DNA of 64,000 bases from an uncultured Sphingobacteriales bacterium (GCA_937871285.1 CALMQS010000049.1:94664-158663); one strand, 5' to 3'. Positions 52,412-62,350 are shown, numbered from the stretch's first letter. Program-made: numbers and translations. The notes: a model not told the origin generated them from the sequence alone.

Positions 52412-53683
52412 ATGAACATTATCATCCATCCCCCGCGTAACGAATGGCCAGCATTGCTGCAACGGCCGGCGCTGGATCATTCCACGCTGGAAGCTGCTGT
52501 GCTGGAGGTGCTGAACAATGTGAAACAAAACGGGGATAAAGCGCTGGTTGAGCTCACCCAACGTTTTGACGGGGTGTTACTGAAAGAGATTAAAGTATCC
52601 AACGCAGAAATAGCAGCGGCAGGGCAGGAATTAACCACCGAACTGAAGTCCGCTATTTTGCAGGCAAAAGAGCATATAGAAAAATTTCATGCCGCACAGG
52701 TACAACCGGTTGAAAAAATAGAAACCATGCCGGGCGTGCAGTGCTGGCGCAAAAACACGGGAATTGAAAAAGTGGGATTGTATATTCCGGGCGGCTCGGC
52801 GCCGTTGTTTTCCACGGTGCTGATGCTGGGTATACCGGCGGTGCTGGCGGGTTGCAGGGAAATTGTTTTATGTACCCCGCCGGGTAAAGACGGTACTGTT
52901 CATCCTGCTGTATTATATGCGGCCGGGGTGGCGGGCATTACGCAAATATATAAAGCCGGCGGCGCACAGGCCATTGCGGCTATGGCTTACGGTACGGAAA
53001 CCATTCCTGCTGTATATAAGATTTTTGGCCCGGGCAACCAGTATGTAACCTGCGCCAAGCAGTTGGTACAACGCTATGGCGTTGCCATTGATATGCCCGC
53101 CGGTCCGAGCGAAGTATGCGTGCTGGCCGATGAAACCGCCAATGCAGCATATGTTGCCGCTGACCTGCTGTCGCAGGCGGAGCATGGCCCCGATAGCCAG
53201 GTATTGCTGGTGAGCACTTCCGTGCAGGTTGCGGAGCAGGTGATCAGGGAGGTGAATGAACAATTAAATGAACTGCCGCGTAAAAACATTGCCATAAAGG
53301 CATTAGAGAACAGTAGGGCAATTATAATTGAAAATATACATGAGAGTATGGCATTCATTAATGCCTATGCACCCGAACACCTTATCATCAGTTGTGCCAA
53401 CGATGAGGCTGTTGCGGAACAGGTAGTGAATGCAGGTTCCGTGTTCCTGGGTAATTATTCGCCGGAAAGCGTGGGCGACTACGCCAGCGGAACCAATCAT
53501 ACCCTGCCTACTAACGGGTACGCCAAAGCGTACAGTGGCGTAAGCGTGGATAGTTTTGTAAAAAAGATCACTTATCAAAAGTTAACACAGGAAGGATTGA
53601 AAAATCTTGCTTCCACTGTAATTTGTATGGCTGAAGCAGAGGGCCTGCAGGCGCATGCCAATGCGGTGAGGAAGAGGATGTGA
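52412..53683 (+). CDS. hisD: Histidinol dehydrogenase
   Basis: 423 aa. GLYIPGGSAPLFSTV (about residue 125), KIFGPGNQYVTCAKQ (about 197) and DMPAGPSEV (about 227), with zinc-ligand positions in SQAEHGPDSQ and ending with the conserved ASTVICMAEAEGLQAHANAV. It oxidises L-histidinol to histidine using two NAD, the last two steps of the pathway. Confidence 0.97.
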   Translation: MNIIIHPPRNEWPALLQRPALDHSTLEAAVLEVLNNVKQNGDKALVELTQRFDGVLLKEIKVSNAEIAAAGQELTTELKSAILQAKEHIEKFHAAQVQPVEKIETMPGVQCWRKNTGIEKVGLYIPGGSAPLFSTVLMLGIPAVLAGCREIVLCTPPGKDGTVHPAVLYAAGVAGITQIYKAGGAQAIAAMAYGTETIPAVYKIFGPGNQYVTCAKQLVQRYGVAIDMPAGPSEVCVLADETANAAYVAADLLSQAEHGPDSQVLLVSTSVQVAEQVIREVNEQLNELPRKNIAIKALENSRAIIIENIHESMAFINAYAPEHLIISCANDEAVAEQVVNAGSVFLGNYSPESVGDYASGTNHTLPTNGYAKAYSGVSVDSFVKKITYQKLTQEGLKNLASTVICMAEAEGLQAHANAVRKRM

Positions 53684-53921
53684 GAATTGGGAGCGGAAAA
53701 CCCCATGAGGTTTGTGGGAGGGGAATTACAGCGAGGGAAAGCCTCATAGGTTTAAAGGAGGGAAAGATAAATGTGGAAGTGCGGGTGATTTGAAAATGAG
53801 AGATTAAGGATAAACTGCAAATGCAAAACTATAAATTCCAATGTGAGTGGTGAGTCGTCAGTAGTGAGTGGGTTTCCTAACTACAAACCACAAACAATAA
53901 ACTACAAATTGAATTACGGCT
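53684..53921. other. Gap between hisD and hisC with repeat words
   Basis: About 240 bp in the middle of the operon. GTGAGTGGTGAGTCGTCAGTAGTGAGTG-like runs and ACTACAAACCACAAACAATAAAC words precede the hisC start. No promoter with both halves of the consensus was seen. Confidence 0.4.
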
Positions 53922-54980
53922 ATGAATTTTAACGTAAACGACCTGGTAAGGGAAAATGTAAAGCAGTTGGTTCCCTATTCTTCCGCGCGCGACGAATTTA
54001 GCGGCGAGGCGAAAATCTTTTTAGATGCCAATGAAAACAGTCTGGGATCACCAACAACGAAATGGTATAACCGTTACCCCGACCCACATCAACTGAAAAT
54101 AAAAGAAAAGCTTTCAGCTATAAAAGGTGTGCCGGCAAAAAATATTTTTTTGGGCAATGGCAGCGATGAATGCATTGACATTTTGTTCCGCGCTTTTTGC
54201 AATCCGGGGAAAGACAATGTGATTATTTGCCCACCTACTTACGGTATGTACGAAGTGAGCGCTCATATCAATGATGTGGAATTGCGTAAAGTGCCCCTGC
54301 TTGAAAATTTCCAGTTAGACCTGGTGCATATGGAAACCCGGGTAGATGATTTTACAAAGCTGATCTGGCTGTGTTCACCGAATAATCCCACGGCTAATTC
54401 GCTGCACAGGGAGGATGTGGAAACCGTGCTGAATAATTTCCCTGGCATCGTGGTTATTGATGAGGCCTATATCAACTTTTCGCGCCACCGGTCTTTTGTG
54501 CAGGAACTCGCGGAATATCCCAACCTGGTGGTATTGCACACTTTATCCAAGGCCTGGGGGCTCGCGGGATTACGTTTGGGTATGGCTTTTGCGGGAGAAG
54601 CTATCATAGCTGTATGCAATAAAATAAAGCCGCCTTATAATATCGGGCAGGCAACGCAGGACCTGGTGCTGAAGGCACTTGACCAGGTGGAAGATGTGAA
54701 TGAAATGATACGGATACTGGTGAAAGAGCGTGATAGGATGGCAGCGCAACTGTTATCCGTTGGTGTGGTAGAACAGGTGTACCCGTCTGACGCGAATTTT
54801 TTACTGGTAAAAGTTAGGGATGCAAAGGCGGTATACCGCGCATTGCTGGATAAGGGTATTGTAGTACGCGACCGCAGTAATGTGCAGTTATGTGAGGGCT
54901 GTTTGCGGATAACAGTAGGCAGTCCTGCTGAAAACGAAGCCCTGCTAAACAGTTTAAAAAGTTTCAGTGCGGCATTGTAA
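53922..54980 (+). CDS. hisC: Histidinol-phosphate aminotransferase
   Basis: 352 aa, fold type I PLP enzyme. LDANENSLGSP (about residue 33), GNGSDECIDILFR (about 79), CSPNNPTAN (about 151), and PLP-Lys in HTLSKAWGLAGLRLG (about residue 211). It transfers an amino group from glutamate to imidazole-acetol phosphate. It lies 21 bp before the cytochrome gene. Confidence 0.96.
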   Translation: MNFNVNDLVRENVKQLVPYSSARDEFSGEAKIFLDANENSLGSPTTKWYNRYPDPHQLKIKEKLSAIKGVPAKNIFLGNGSDECIDILFRAFCNPGKDNVIICPPTYGMYEVSAHINDVELRKVPLLENFQLDLVHMETRVDDFTKLIWLCSPNNPTANSLHREDVETVLNNFPGIVVIDEAYINFSRHRSFVQELAEYPNLVVLHTLSKAWGLAGLRLGMAFAGEAIIAVCNKIKPPYNIGQATQDLVLKALDQVEDVNEMIRILVKERDRMAAQLLSVGVVEQVYPSDANFLLVKVRDAKAVYRALLDKGIVVRDRSNVQLCEGCLRITVGSPAENEALLNSLKSFSAAL

Positions 54981-55001
54981 TTTTAGGCTTTTAAAAATGA
55001 T

Positions 55002-55430
55002 ATGCGAAGAAGACTGATTCCTGTAAATGTGGTGATAGCAGCACTTTTATTTATTTTGCTGAGCCTCGACCTGGATCAAACCAAGCCGCCGCCCGCCGTA
55101 ATGGAAAAGGGAAAAGCCATATACGGGAAAGAATGCCTGGGCTGCCACCAGCCGGACGGACTGGGTGTGCAGGGTATGAACCCGCCGCTGGCACAAACAG
55201 AGTGGGTACTGGGCCCAAAGAACCGGCTGATAAATATTGTAGTGAACGGCTTAACGGATCCTATAGAAATTGATGATGATCTTTTTCATAATCCCATGCC
55301 GCCTCACCTGCATTTAACCGACCAGGAGGTGGCCGATGTGCTCACCTACGTGCGGAATAGCTTTGGCAATAAAGCCAGTGCGGTTACCGCAAGGGAAGTA
55401 AAGAAAGTGAGAGCGGAGAAGAAGATATGA
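55002..55430 (+). CDS. Small c-type cytochrome, membrane anchored
   Basis: 142 aa. An N-terminal hydrophobic segment (about residues 8-23) serves as signal or anchor. One haem-binding site CLGCH is near residue 46, with MNPPLAQTEWV after it and the likely axial Met in NPMPPH near residue 101. The C-terminal helix ADVLTYVRNSFGN is typical of class I cytochromes c fused to or partnering PQQ or other dehydrogenases. It sits between hisC (21 bp) and hisB (67 bp) although it has no known role in histidine synthesis. Confidence 0.9.
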   Translation: MRRRLIPVNVVIAALLFILLSLDLDQTKPPPAVMEKGKAIYGKECLGCHQPDGLGVQGMNPPLAQTEWVLGPKNRLINIVVNGLTDPIEIDDDLFHNPMPPHLHLTDQEVADVLTYVRNSFGNKASAVTAREVKKVRAEKKI

Positions 55431-55497
55431 TAGACTAAATTAAGATCACTATTTATAACACCTTTACACCTTAAACTAAACTCCTGAAATAAGCATT

Positions 55498-56640
55498 ATG
55501 GCAAAACGGATTTTATTTATTGACAGAGATGGTACATTGATTTACGAAGACCCACCAACCTACCAGTTAGATTCGTACGACAAGCTTACTTTTTACCCGC
55601 ACATGTTTGAATACATGACCAAAATTGCCAGGGAACTGGATTATGAGCTGGTGATGGTGAGTAACCAGGACGGGCTGGGCACAGACAAATTTCCGGAAGA
55701 TACTTTTTGGCCTTTGCATAACCTGGTGATGAAGAGCCTGGAAGGCGAAGACATTTTTTTCAGCGCGGTGCATATAGATAAAACCTACCCGCATGAGAAT
55801 GCGCCCACCCGTAAACCTGCCATTGGCATGCTTACGCAGTATTTGAATAACCCGGCGTATGATATTCCCGGTTCGTTTGTTATCGGTGATCGCATAACCG
55901 ATATTCAACTGGCTAAGAACCTGGGCTGCCGCGGCATATGGCTGAATAACGATGCCGCGCTGGGTGCTGAAGAAATTTCGGATAAAGTAGCTGCACTGCA
56001 GGATACCATTGCCCTGGAAACAACCGAATGGAGCAGGATATATGAATTTTTGAAGCTGGGGTTGCGTTCGGTTACCCTTGAACGTAATACCAATGAAACA
56101 AAGATCAGCGTGGCATTGAATATTGACGGATCGGGGAAAGCGGATATTACAACAGGCATTGGTTTCTTTGATCACATGCTGGAGCAGATCGCCCGTCATG
56201 GTAAAATGGATTTATTTGTTCAAACCAAAGGCGACCTGCATATTGATGAACATCATACCATTGAAGATACCGGCATTGCGCTGGGAGAAGCTTTTGCCAA
56301 AGCGCTGGCAGATAAAAGAGGTATGGAGCGCTATGGTTTTGCCCTGCCGATGGATGAAGCCGATGCCAAAGTGCTGATTGATTTTGGCGGGCGGAACTGG
56401 CTGGTATGGAATGCGGAATTTAAGCGCGAGAAGATAGGAGAGATGCCTACGGAAATGTTCTATCATTTCTTTAAATCGTTTTCAGATGCCGCCAAATGTA
56501 ACCTCAATATTGAATGCCGGGGCGATAACGAGCACCATAAAATAGAAGCGATATTCAAAGCGTTCGCGAAAGCTATCCGCATGGCGGTTAAGCGCGACCC
56601 GCTGAGCAACTATTTGCCGAGCACGAAGGGGGTATTATAA
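55498..56640 (+). CDS. hisB: Bifunctional histidinol-phosphatase / imidazoleglycerol-phosphate dehydratase
   Basis: 380 aa fusion. Residues 1-165 are a HAD phosphatase ([10 protein letters not shown] with the nucleophile Asp; the zinc-loop Cys are not obvious). Residues 190-380 are [18 protein letters not shown] and [16 protein letters not shown] are the metal-binding repeats. It catalyses two separate steps of histidine synthesis. It is the last his gene visible; hisH, hisA, hisF and hisI are not in the window downstream. Confidence 0.96.
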   Translation: MAKRILFIDRDGTLIYEDPPTYQLDSYDKLTFYPHMFEYMTKIARELDYELVMVSNQDGLGTDKFPEDTFWPLHNLVMKSLEGEDIFFSAVHIDKTYPHENAPTRKPAIGMLTQYLNNPAYDIPGSFVIGDRITDIQLAKNLGCRGIWLNNDAALGAEEISDKVAALQDTIALETTEWSRIYEFLKLGLRSVTLERNTNETKISVALNIDGSGKADITTGIGFFDHMLEQIARHGKMDLFVQTKGDLHIDEHHTIEDTGIALGEAFAKALADKRGMERYGFALPMDEADAKVLIDFGGRNWLVWNAEFKREKIGEMPTEMFYHFFKSFSDAAKCNLNIECRGDNEHHKIEAIFKAFAKAIRMAVKRDPLSNYLPSTKGVL

Positions 56641-57059
56641 TGCTCTTTGTGCAGATATCGCCCGGAGGCGATAGTACAGTTCTGCGAGGCGAAGACGCCT
56701 CGCAGAACTGTACTGTATTGATTAAAATGTTTGTCGTGTTATACTTGTGCCGGCACTTTATTAAAAATTAACCTTTTAGGATGTTAGGTAAAATTGCAAC
56801 AGCGTTTTGCTTTGTGGTTGTATATCTATAATATTTTAAATGCCCTGGGTCCCTTAAGGGTTAGGGATTGCGCGGTGTCTGCATTGTAAAGTACAATATC
56901 ATCAACCGATATAATGCTCCCGCTTTCCAGGTTCGATATGGTTTATATAACCTCCTTTGGAAAATATTACCTATTAAGCGCCCCGGTAAAAAGCTGCGCT
57001 TACTTAAAACGTTCACAAAATTTAATGAATGAGTTGTATGCGGTATTCCAACCGGCACT
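56641..57059. other. Non-coding stretch after hisB with two adjoining hairpins
   Basis: About 420 bp between convergent genes. The first 75 bp carry the hairpins described separately. The rest is AT-rich with no supported gene; a 65-codon minus-strand frame (56861-57058) has no features of a real protein. Confidence 0.6.
56656..56714. repeat. Two adjoining hairpins, REP-like
   Basis: First: TATCGCC-CGGA-GGCGATA (56656-56673). Second: 19-bp perfect arms (56673-56691 and 56696-56714), arm sequence AGTACAGTTCTGCGAGGCG, loop AAGA. They share the base at 56673. No T-run follows. TCGCC-GGAGGCGATA also occurs at 30277-30292, and GCGAGGCG also occurs in the dispersed repeats, hinting at a common source. 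Confidence 0.85.
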
Positions 57060-57875
57060 TTAGCCTAAAGCCACATCCAATACCATCATGGTGGCGAACC
57101 CGAGCATGGCCCCAATGGTAGACAGATCGGTTTCATCCCCACTTTGAGATTCCGGGATCAGTTGTTCTACTACCACAAATATCATGGCGCCGGCAGCAAA
57201 TGAAAGCGCGTAAGGAAGCAAAGGGGTAACCGTAAAAACGAGGTAGGCTCCAACAACCCCGGCAATGGGCTCCACAATGCCGGAGAGCTGCCCGTAAAAA
57301 AAAGCCCTTCGTCTCGAAAAGCCCTCCCTGCGCAGGGGTATGGAAACGGCCGCGCCTTCAGGAAAATTTTGTAATCCAATGCCTATGGCAAGTGAAACAG
57401 CGCCGGCAAGCAGGCCGATATCGGGGTTGTGGGCTAAAGCGCCAAATGCCACGCCCACCGCCAGCCCTTCCGGGATATTATGCAGGGTAATAGAAAGAAT
57501 GAGCAGCACACTTCTTTTCCAGGCAGTTCTTATTCCTTCGGCTTTAGCCATAGGCCGGCCAATATGCAAGTGGGGTAATACTTTATCTGCCATTAATAAA
57601 AAAGCGCCGCCTGCTAAAAAACCAACCACTGCGGGCACCCAGGGAATGCTGCCGTTTTTTTCCGCCATTTCAATGGCCGGCTTCAGCAGCGACCAAAAGC
57701 TCGCGGCTATCATTACACCCGCCGCGAAGCCCAGCATGGCATTCAGGATATTTTTGTTGATTTTCTTAAAAAAGAAAACCATAGACGCGCCTAAGGCGGT
57801 AACAAAATAAGTAAATAAGGTAGCAAAAAGCGCCAGTAACACCGGATTGTAATCAAGTAGCCAGTCTAATTTCAT
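57060..57875 (-). CDS. ZIP-family metal transporter (ZupT-like)
   Basis: 271 aa, eight membrane segments. The metal-site helices are HNIPEGLAVGVAFG (helix 4, about residue 140) and QNFPEGAAVSIPL (helix 5, about residue 170; first residue Gln rather than His). It likely imports zinc or another divalent metal across the inner membrane. It is a single gene, convergent with hisB. Confidence 0.92.
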   Translation of the reverse strand: MKLDWLLDYNPVLLALFATLFTYFVTALGASMVFFFKKINKNILNAMLGFAAGVMIAASFWSLLKPAIEMAEKNGSIPWVPAVVGFLAGGAFLLMADKVLPHLHIGRPMAKAEGIRTAWKRSVLLILSITLHNIPEGLAVGVAFGALAHNPDIGLLAGAVSLAIGIGLQNFPEGAAVSIPLRREGFSRRRAFFYGQLSGIVEPIAGVVGAYLVFTVTPLLPYALSFAAGAMIFVVVEQLIPESQSGDETDLSTIGAMLGFATMMVLDVALG

Positions 57876-58130
57876 AATTCAAATCGTGCTGTTATGGTAT
57901 TGCTTTGTGTCGGGTTAAAATATTACCACTACTATAATGTGTATTCAATTTCCAACGCATAAATATACATACAAAGCTGTTATAAAGCATTAACCCTCTG
58001 GTAAGAGACTGCGCGGGGCTTGTTGTTTATTACTTATTCCGTGGGACGCAATGGTCTCGTGTGACAAAAAAAATGTGAAAGTCGCCTGTGTCACCGTGTC
58101 CCCCGATACGGGAGGCTGTTACTACCGCTG

Positions 58131-58805
58131 CTACACTGCTTCATTCACGATCGCCAGCGCCATGCCATCATGGTATTTGCTGCCCACCGTTTGAATGATG
58201 GTGGCGGTAACCCCGCTGGTGGCGGCCATTCGTTTTATAAAGCGTTGTACGCCGGTTACGTTGGTATCTGTGCTGTTTTCTTCTAATATTTTACCTTCCC
58301 GCACTACATTATCGGCAATGATCAGCGTGCCGGGGCGCGACAGTTGCAAAGCCAGTTCAAAATATTCCGCATACGGTTCTTTATCGGCGTCAATAAAAAT
58401 AAGGTCGAAAGGGCCGGCGCCTTCTTTTTTCATTTTGGGCAGTTCCTCAAGCGCATTGCCAACCCGTATGTTAACTTTATTGCCTAAGCCCGCATTTGAA
58501 ATGTTGGCAAGGGCCACATCCGCATGATGCTGATCCAGCTCAAGCGAAATCAATTGCCCGCCTTCCTGCAACGCTCTGCCCAGCCAGATGGTGCTATAGC
58601 CGCCCAGTGTGCCGATCTCTAATATTTTTTTAGCATTACTGAGCCTCGCCAGGATATGCAAAAATTTTCCCTGGTTTTCAGAAATGCTGATTAAAGGAAG
58701 ATCGCCGTCAATAATGGCCTGTTTGGTTTGCTGCAATGCGGCATCTTCCTTAACAAACAGGTTATTGATGAACTGGTCTACGGCGCCAAAAATATTTGTA
58801 TCCAT
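58131..58805 (-). CDS. O-methyltransferase (CCoAOMT-like, class I)
   Basis: 224 aa. Motif I EIGTLGGYSTIWL (about residue 63), acidic SLELDQHHADVAL, the metal-binding FIDADKEPYAEYFE (about 138) and DNVVREG (about 163). This family uses a divalent metal to methylate catechol-type hydroxyls or small aromatics. It starts 5 bp after the stop of the DUF1080 gene, so the two are likely co-transcribed, though the functional link is unclear. Confidence 0.9.
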   Translation of the reverse strand: MDTNIFGAVDQFINNLFVKEDAALQQTKQAIIDGDLPLISISENQGKFLHILARLSNAKKILEIGTLGGYSTIWLGRALQEGGQLISLELDQHHADVALANISNAGLGNKVNIRVGNALEELPKMKKEGAGPFDLIFIDADKEPYAEYFELALQLSRPGTLIIADNVVREGKILEENSTDTNVTGVQRFIKRMAATSGVTATIIQTVGSKYHDGMALAIVNEAV

Positions 58806-58810
58806 ATTGA

Positions 58811-59602
58811 TTACTTTCTTTTTTTCCTGTATTGTTTTTCCAGGTCAATGATCTCCACCTTCCTGAATTCAACCGGGTGACTTTCGCTTTGCAGTGAAAT
58901 AAAACCGCTTTTCAGCAGTTGCCCGTCTTTCTTCATCATAGGATCATAATTGTTCACCGCACCTCCCCCTATCTGTGGCTTTTGATATACCAGCACGGTA
59001 TCGCCGTTCACAATTTGCTGTATTACCGAATCACCCAGCACCAGCACTTCAGCTCTTACCCATTCTTCATTGCGAAATGTTTTTGAATTGGAATTGATAC
59101 AATGTGGTGTAAATAATTTTCCATCCATTTCTACATTGGTACCGGGTGTGCACAGGTTGCAGGTTGTTCTTTCGCCGGTGGAGTCGCCGCCAAGCAACTG
59201 GTCTTCTATGGAAATAGGGAAGTCCTGGTCTTTAAGCATCGTGGAGGGCGGCTGGCAATGCAGCATGATACCGCTGTTCTTATACGCCCACCCCGGGCCG
59301 CCGTCAACCTGTTTGCCTACGAAACGGTATTCTACTGCAAGTAAATAATACGAATACGGCTTTTTATAAAAGATATGGCCAAACTGGTCGTTAAAGGAAG
59401 TATACTGATCGTAAGACACTACTAATTTTCCATCCTCCACGCGAAACGTGTTGCCGAAATTATCGTTCAGTTCATGCCCGCTGATCTTAACGGTCCAGCC
59501 CTTCAGGTTCCTGCCGTTAAAAAGCTGTTTCCATTTTCTTTTGTCCTGCGCAAAAGCGGTAACGGTGATCAGCGTAAAGATGAGTATCAGTAGTTTCTTC
59601 AT
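58811..59602 (-). CDS. DUF1080 (3-keto-disaccharide hydrolase family) secreted protein
   Basis: 263 aa from ATG 59602; an in-frame ATG at 59644 gives an implausible leader. Signal peptide ending AFAQ. DUF1080 features: KQLFNGRNLKGWTVK, GNTFRVEDGKLVV, NSGIMLHCQPPSTM, QSESHPVEFRKVEIIDL. Third such protein in the window, less similar in its middle (INSNSKTFRNEEW) to the other two. Upstream of, and probably in an operon with, the O-methyltransferase. Confidence 0.87.
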   Translation of the reverse strand: MKKLLILIFTLITVTAFAQDKRKWKQLFNGRNLKGWTVKISGHELNDNFGNTFRVEDGKLVVSYDQYTSFNDQFGHIFYKKPYSYYLLAVEYRFVGKQVDGGPGWAYKNSGIMLHCQPPSTMLKDQDFPISIEDQLLGGDSTGERTTCNLCTPGTNVEMDGKLFTPHCINSNSKTFRNEEWVRAEVLVLGDSVIQQIVNGDTVLVYQKPQIGGGAVNNYDPMMKKDGQLLKSGFISLQSESHPVEFRKVEIIDLEKQYRKKRK

Positions 59603-59862
59603 TGGTGCAAGATAGTAAAAAGAGTGTGTTGGCAGAACAGGCAAATCTATCTGTGATCATCTGTGTAAATCCGTGCCATCCCCGACTTGGCCGAACGGGC
59701 AGGTATGAGAGTCTTTATCTTGGCATTTTAACTTATCCGGATGAATGAGTTCAAAGAAAACACATAGGCACAGCAGGCACATAGCCACACAATAAAAAAC
59801 CCTGTGTGTACCCTATGATCCTTCTATGTGTTCCACCGGGTGTTTCTGTTCACATATTCACA

Positions 59863-61533
59863 TCAGGCTTTTTTCAGGAACAGTTTATTTGCCGGAACAA
59901 GTTGTTTGGCGATGCCGGGTCCCTTGTAAAACACATCCAGCCAGTAACCGCCCGCTGCGTTAAAAAACTCCACTTTTATTTTATGGCGTCCTGCGTCTAA
60001 TGTAATATTGCCGGCTTCTTCCGTTACGCCATGATCGCCATCATTGTTTACCACTTCTTTATTATTAATGAACAGTTTGCTGCCGTCATCCGATTGCGTA
60101 GAAAAACGGTATTTGCCGGGCGTATCAATTTGTATATAGCCATCGTATACCAGGCCAAAGGTTCGGTTACCTTTTTCAAGTAATGGCGTAATTGTTTTTT
60201 CGTCAACGGAAAATTCATAGCTGTTCCATTTTTTTGAAGGCGTAAGCTTTCCAAAGGAAGGCAGTTGTTTCCATCCCATGCCCTTGAAATAAGAAACATT
60301 CAGTCCGTTATCCATACCTGATCTCAGTATTCTGAAATAGGCCGCGGTTACTAAGCTTTCATTGCCTTTATTATCGAAGGCTTTTGCCTGCACCACCGTA
60401 GTGCTGTCAACAGCAAAGGGTTCTTTATATACAGGTGAGCTGCTGTCAGGAATATCGCCGTTTAAAGTATAGTGAATAACACTGTTGTCTGTCATGGCGT
60501 TCATCTTCACCGTGGCGGGTTCGTTAATGTATAGTCCGCCGGCCTGCTGGTATAAATTTCTTTTAGGGAATATTACGGGAGACGCGATCACTTCTTTTCC
60601 TTCCCATAAATTAGCCGGCTCGGCAAAACCTTCAAAGGCGGGCTTAATGGGGCGGCCGATCCATGCATAAGGTGGTGTAAGGTTAAAGGCGAATGCAATG
60701 GTGGCGGCAAGGTCATAAGTGTATACCTGCTGCTGAATTTTATAGCCTTTCTTTATGTCTTTACCGTGCAGTATCATGGCAATTTCCCCTTCTTCGGGCG
60801 TGGGTCCGCCATGCCCTTTGCCTATACCGCCATGGTCGGCAGTAATGATCACCAATGTGCTTCCTTCCATACTGGCTTCTTTAATGCCTTTCAATACTTC
60901 GCCTATCAATGAATCCGCTTTTGCCACTGCGGTATAGTATTGTGGTGTGCCATGTCCGTCGTGATGTCCTGCATGGTCAACATGATCTAAATGCACGAAT
61001 CCGAAAGTGGGTTTTTTTGTTTTGATATAGCTGATGAAATCGGCTGCTGTGGAGTCTTCCGTTGAAAATTTTTTATCGTAGTTCACCGCCTGCTTTTCAA
61101 ATAGTCTGCCGAAGCCGCTCCAGTGGTAAACCGCTCCAATTTCCGCATCCGGCTTTTGCTCCCGGATGATCCCGAAGATAGAAGGAAATATGCCTTCCTT
61201 TCCCGCTACTATGGGAGGAAGCGTATGATCATCTCTTTCCCAATCGTTATTAATTATGCCATGTTGTTCGGGACCCGCTCCCATGATCATAGAAGCCCAG
61301 TTCTGGCTGCTGGCAGTAGTTAATACGGTACGTACGTTCCATTTTACGGCGCCGCCGGCAATCATGCTGTCCATTACCGGCGTTGTAGCGTTGCGTATGC
61401 CGTCAGGGCTCATTCCATCCACTCCAATTACAATAACATGTTCTATACCTGCCGGGTAGCTTTCTGATCTTTGCGTTTGGCAGGCAACTAAAAAATAAAT
61501 AATAAATGCGTAAAGAAGGGTTTCCTTTCTCAT
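59863..61533 (-). CDS. Alkaline-phosphatase-superfamily lipoprotein with chitobiase-like and PA14 domains
   Basis: 556 aa. Lipoprotein signal with Cys18 (FLVAC). Catalytic domain of the type I phosphodiesterase/nucleotide pyrophosphatase group (about residues 25-290): VIGVDGMSPDGIRNATTP, nucleophile region TTASSQNWASMIMG, HLDHVDHAGHHDGHG and ITADHGGIGKGHGGPTPEE. Then a CHB_HEX_C-like beta domain (about 345-405, VIHYTLNGDIPDSSSP) and a PA14-like domain (about 440-545, YRFSTQSDDGSKLFINN), a probable carbohydrate-binding module. The fusion suggests phosphodiester or sulfate-ester cleavage on surface glycans. Confidence 0.88.
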   Translation of the reverse strand: MRKETLLYAFIIYFLVACQTQRSESYPAGIEHVIVIGVDGMSPDGIRNATTPVMDSMIAGGAVKWNVRTVLTTASSQNWASMIMGAGPEQHGIINNDWERDDHTLPPIVAGKEGIFPSIFGIIREQKPDAEIGAVYHWSGFGRLFEKQAVNYDKKFSTEDSTAADFISYIKTKKPTFGFVHLDHVDHAGHHDGHGTPQYYTAVAKADSLIGEVLKGIKEASMEGSTLVIITADHGGIGKGHGGPTPEEGEIAMILHGKDIKKGYKIQQQVYTYDLAATIAFAFNLTPPYAWIGRPIKPAFEGFAEPANLWEGKEVIASPVIFPKRNLYQQAGGLYINEPATVKMNAMTDNSVIHYTLNGDIPDSSSPVYKEPFAVDSTTVVQAKAFDNKGNESLVTAAYFRILRSGMDNGLNVSYFKGMGWKQLPSFGKLTPSKKWNSYEFSVDEKTITPLLEKGNRTFGLVYDGYIQIDTPGKYRFSTQSDDGSKLFINNKEVVNNDGDHGVTEEAGNITLDAGRHKIKVEFFNAAGGYWLDVFYKGPGIAKQLVPANKLFLKKA

Positions 61534-61675
61534 AAAGTGATTTTAAAAATGAAGTAGTGCGGAGTTTATACAGGCTATGCAAAAATACGTATGCAATATA
61601 TCCAAAATGTTAACAAAGGCTAATCAAAAGGTTAAGTAATATTAAAGATAGGAAAAGAATTTAAAATAGGCGATA

Positions 61676-62350
61676 TCATTTTTCTTGGTCAGATGGAGAA
61701 ATATTTCCCGGAATTTCCTGCTGAAGCCGATATGTGTTGAGGATGGTAACTGGAGGAATAAACCGTTGTTTATCTTCAGGCTGCCGGTAAATTTTCATTA
61801 CTGTTTCCATGCCTTCCACCACCTCGCCGAAAGCTGCGTAACCCAGTCCGTCTGTATTGTTTTTACCCCCGTAATCAAAGCCTGGTTCATCTTCCACACA
61901 AATAAAGAATTCCGATGTGGCAGTTCCCGGTTCGTTTCTTGCCATTGAAATCGTTCCCTTTTTATGGAGTATGCCCGTTTGTTGGGTAGACTCGTGCGGA
62001 ACAGGGTTGAATTTACTTTTCAATTCCGGATTGGATTGCCATACACCTCCCTGTATGAGGTACGAATGCAGCGATCCGGTTACCTGGTTGTCTTTGCGCA
62101 GCACCCGGTAAAATGAACTATTATTAAAATAGCCGGAATCCATATTCCGGAGAAATGCCGATACGGTAGCCGGTGCTTTTTTCGGGTAAAGTTCCACTGT
62201 TATGTTTCCAAACTTTGTTTCAATTACCACTACGGGGTTATCGTATTCCTTTTGAGCAGTGCAGCCGGCAATTCCTCCGCATAGTATTATTGCAGTTATC
62301 CAGTAACCGGCAAAGCATATTTCTCTCCAACGGAAATACCTGTTTTTCAT
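61676..62350 (-). CDS. Cyclophilin-type peptidyl-prolyl isomerase lipoprotein
   Basis: About 224 aa from Met at 62350; the longer frame adds nine residues. Lipoprotein signal with Cys30 (GGIAGC). Cyclophilin domain: VVIETKFGNITVELYPKKAP, NSSFYRVLRKD, GTISMARNEPGTATSEFFICVED and YAAFGEVVEGMETV. It catalyses prolyl cis-trans isomerisation of envelope proteins. The tryptophan typical of cyclosporin-binding forms is not obvious. It is a single gene. Confidence 0.9.
   Translation of the reverse strand: MKNRYFRWREICFAGYWITAIILCGGIAGCTAQKEYDNPVVVIETKFGNITVELYPKKAPATVSAFLRNMDSGYFNNSSFYRVLRKDNQVTGSLHSYLIQGGVWQSNPELKSKFNPVPHESTQQTGILHKKGTISMARNEPGTATSEFFICVEDEPGFDYGGKNNTDGLGYAAFGEVVEGMETVMKIYRQPEDKQRFIPPVTILNTYRLQQEIPGNISPSDQEK

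Noticed and set aside
56861..57058. Minus-strand 65-codon frame after hisB
   Set aside because: No recognisable family, no upstream signal, and composition typical of the intergenic DNA.
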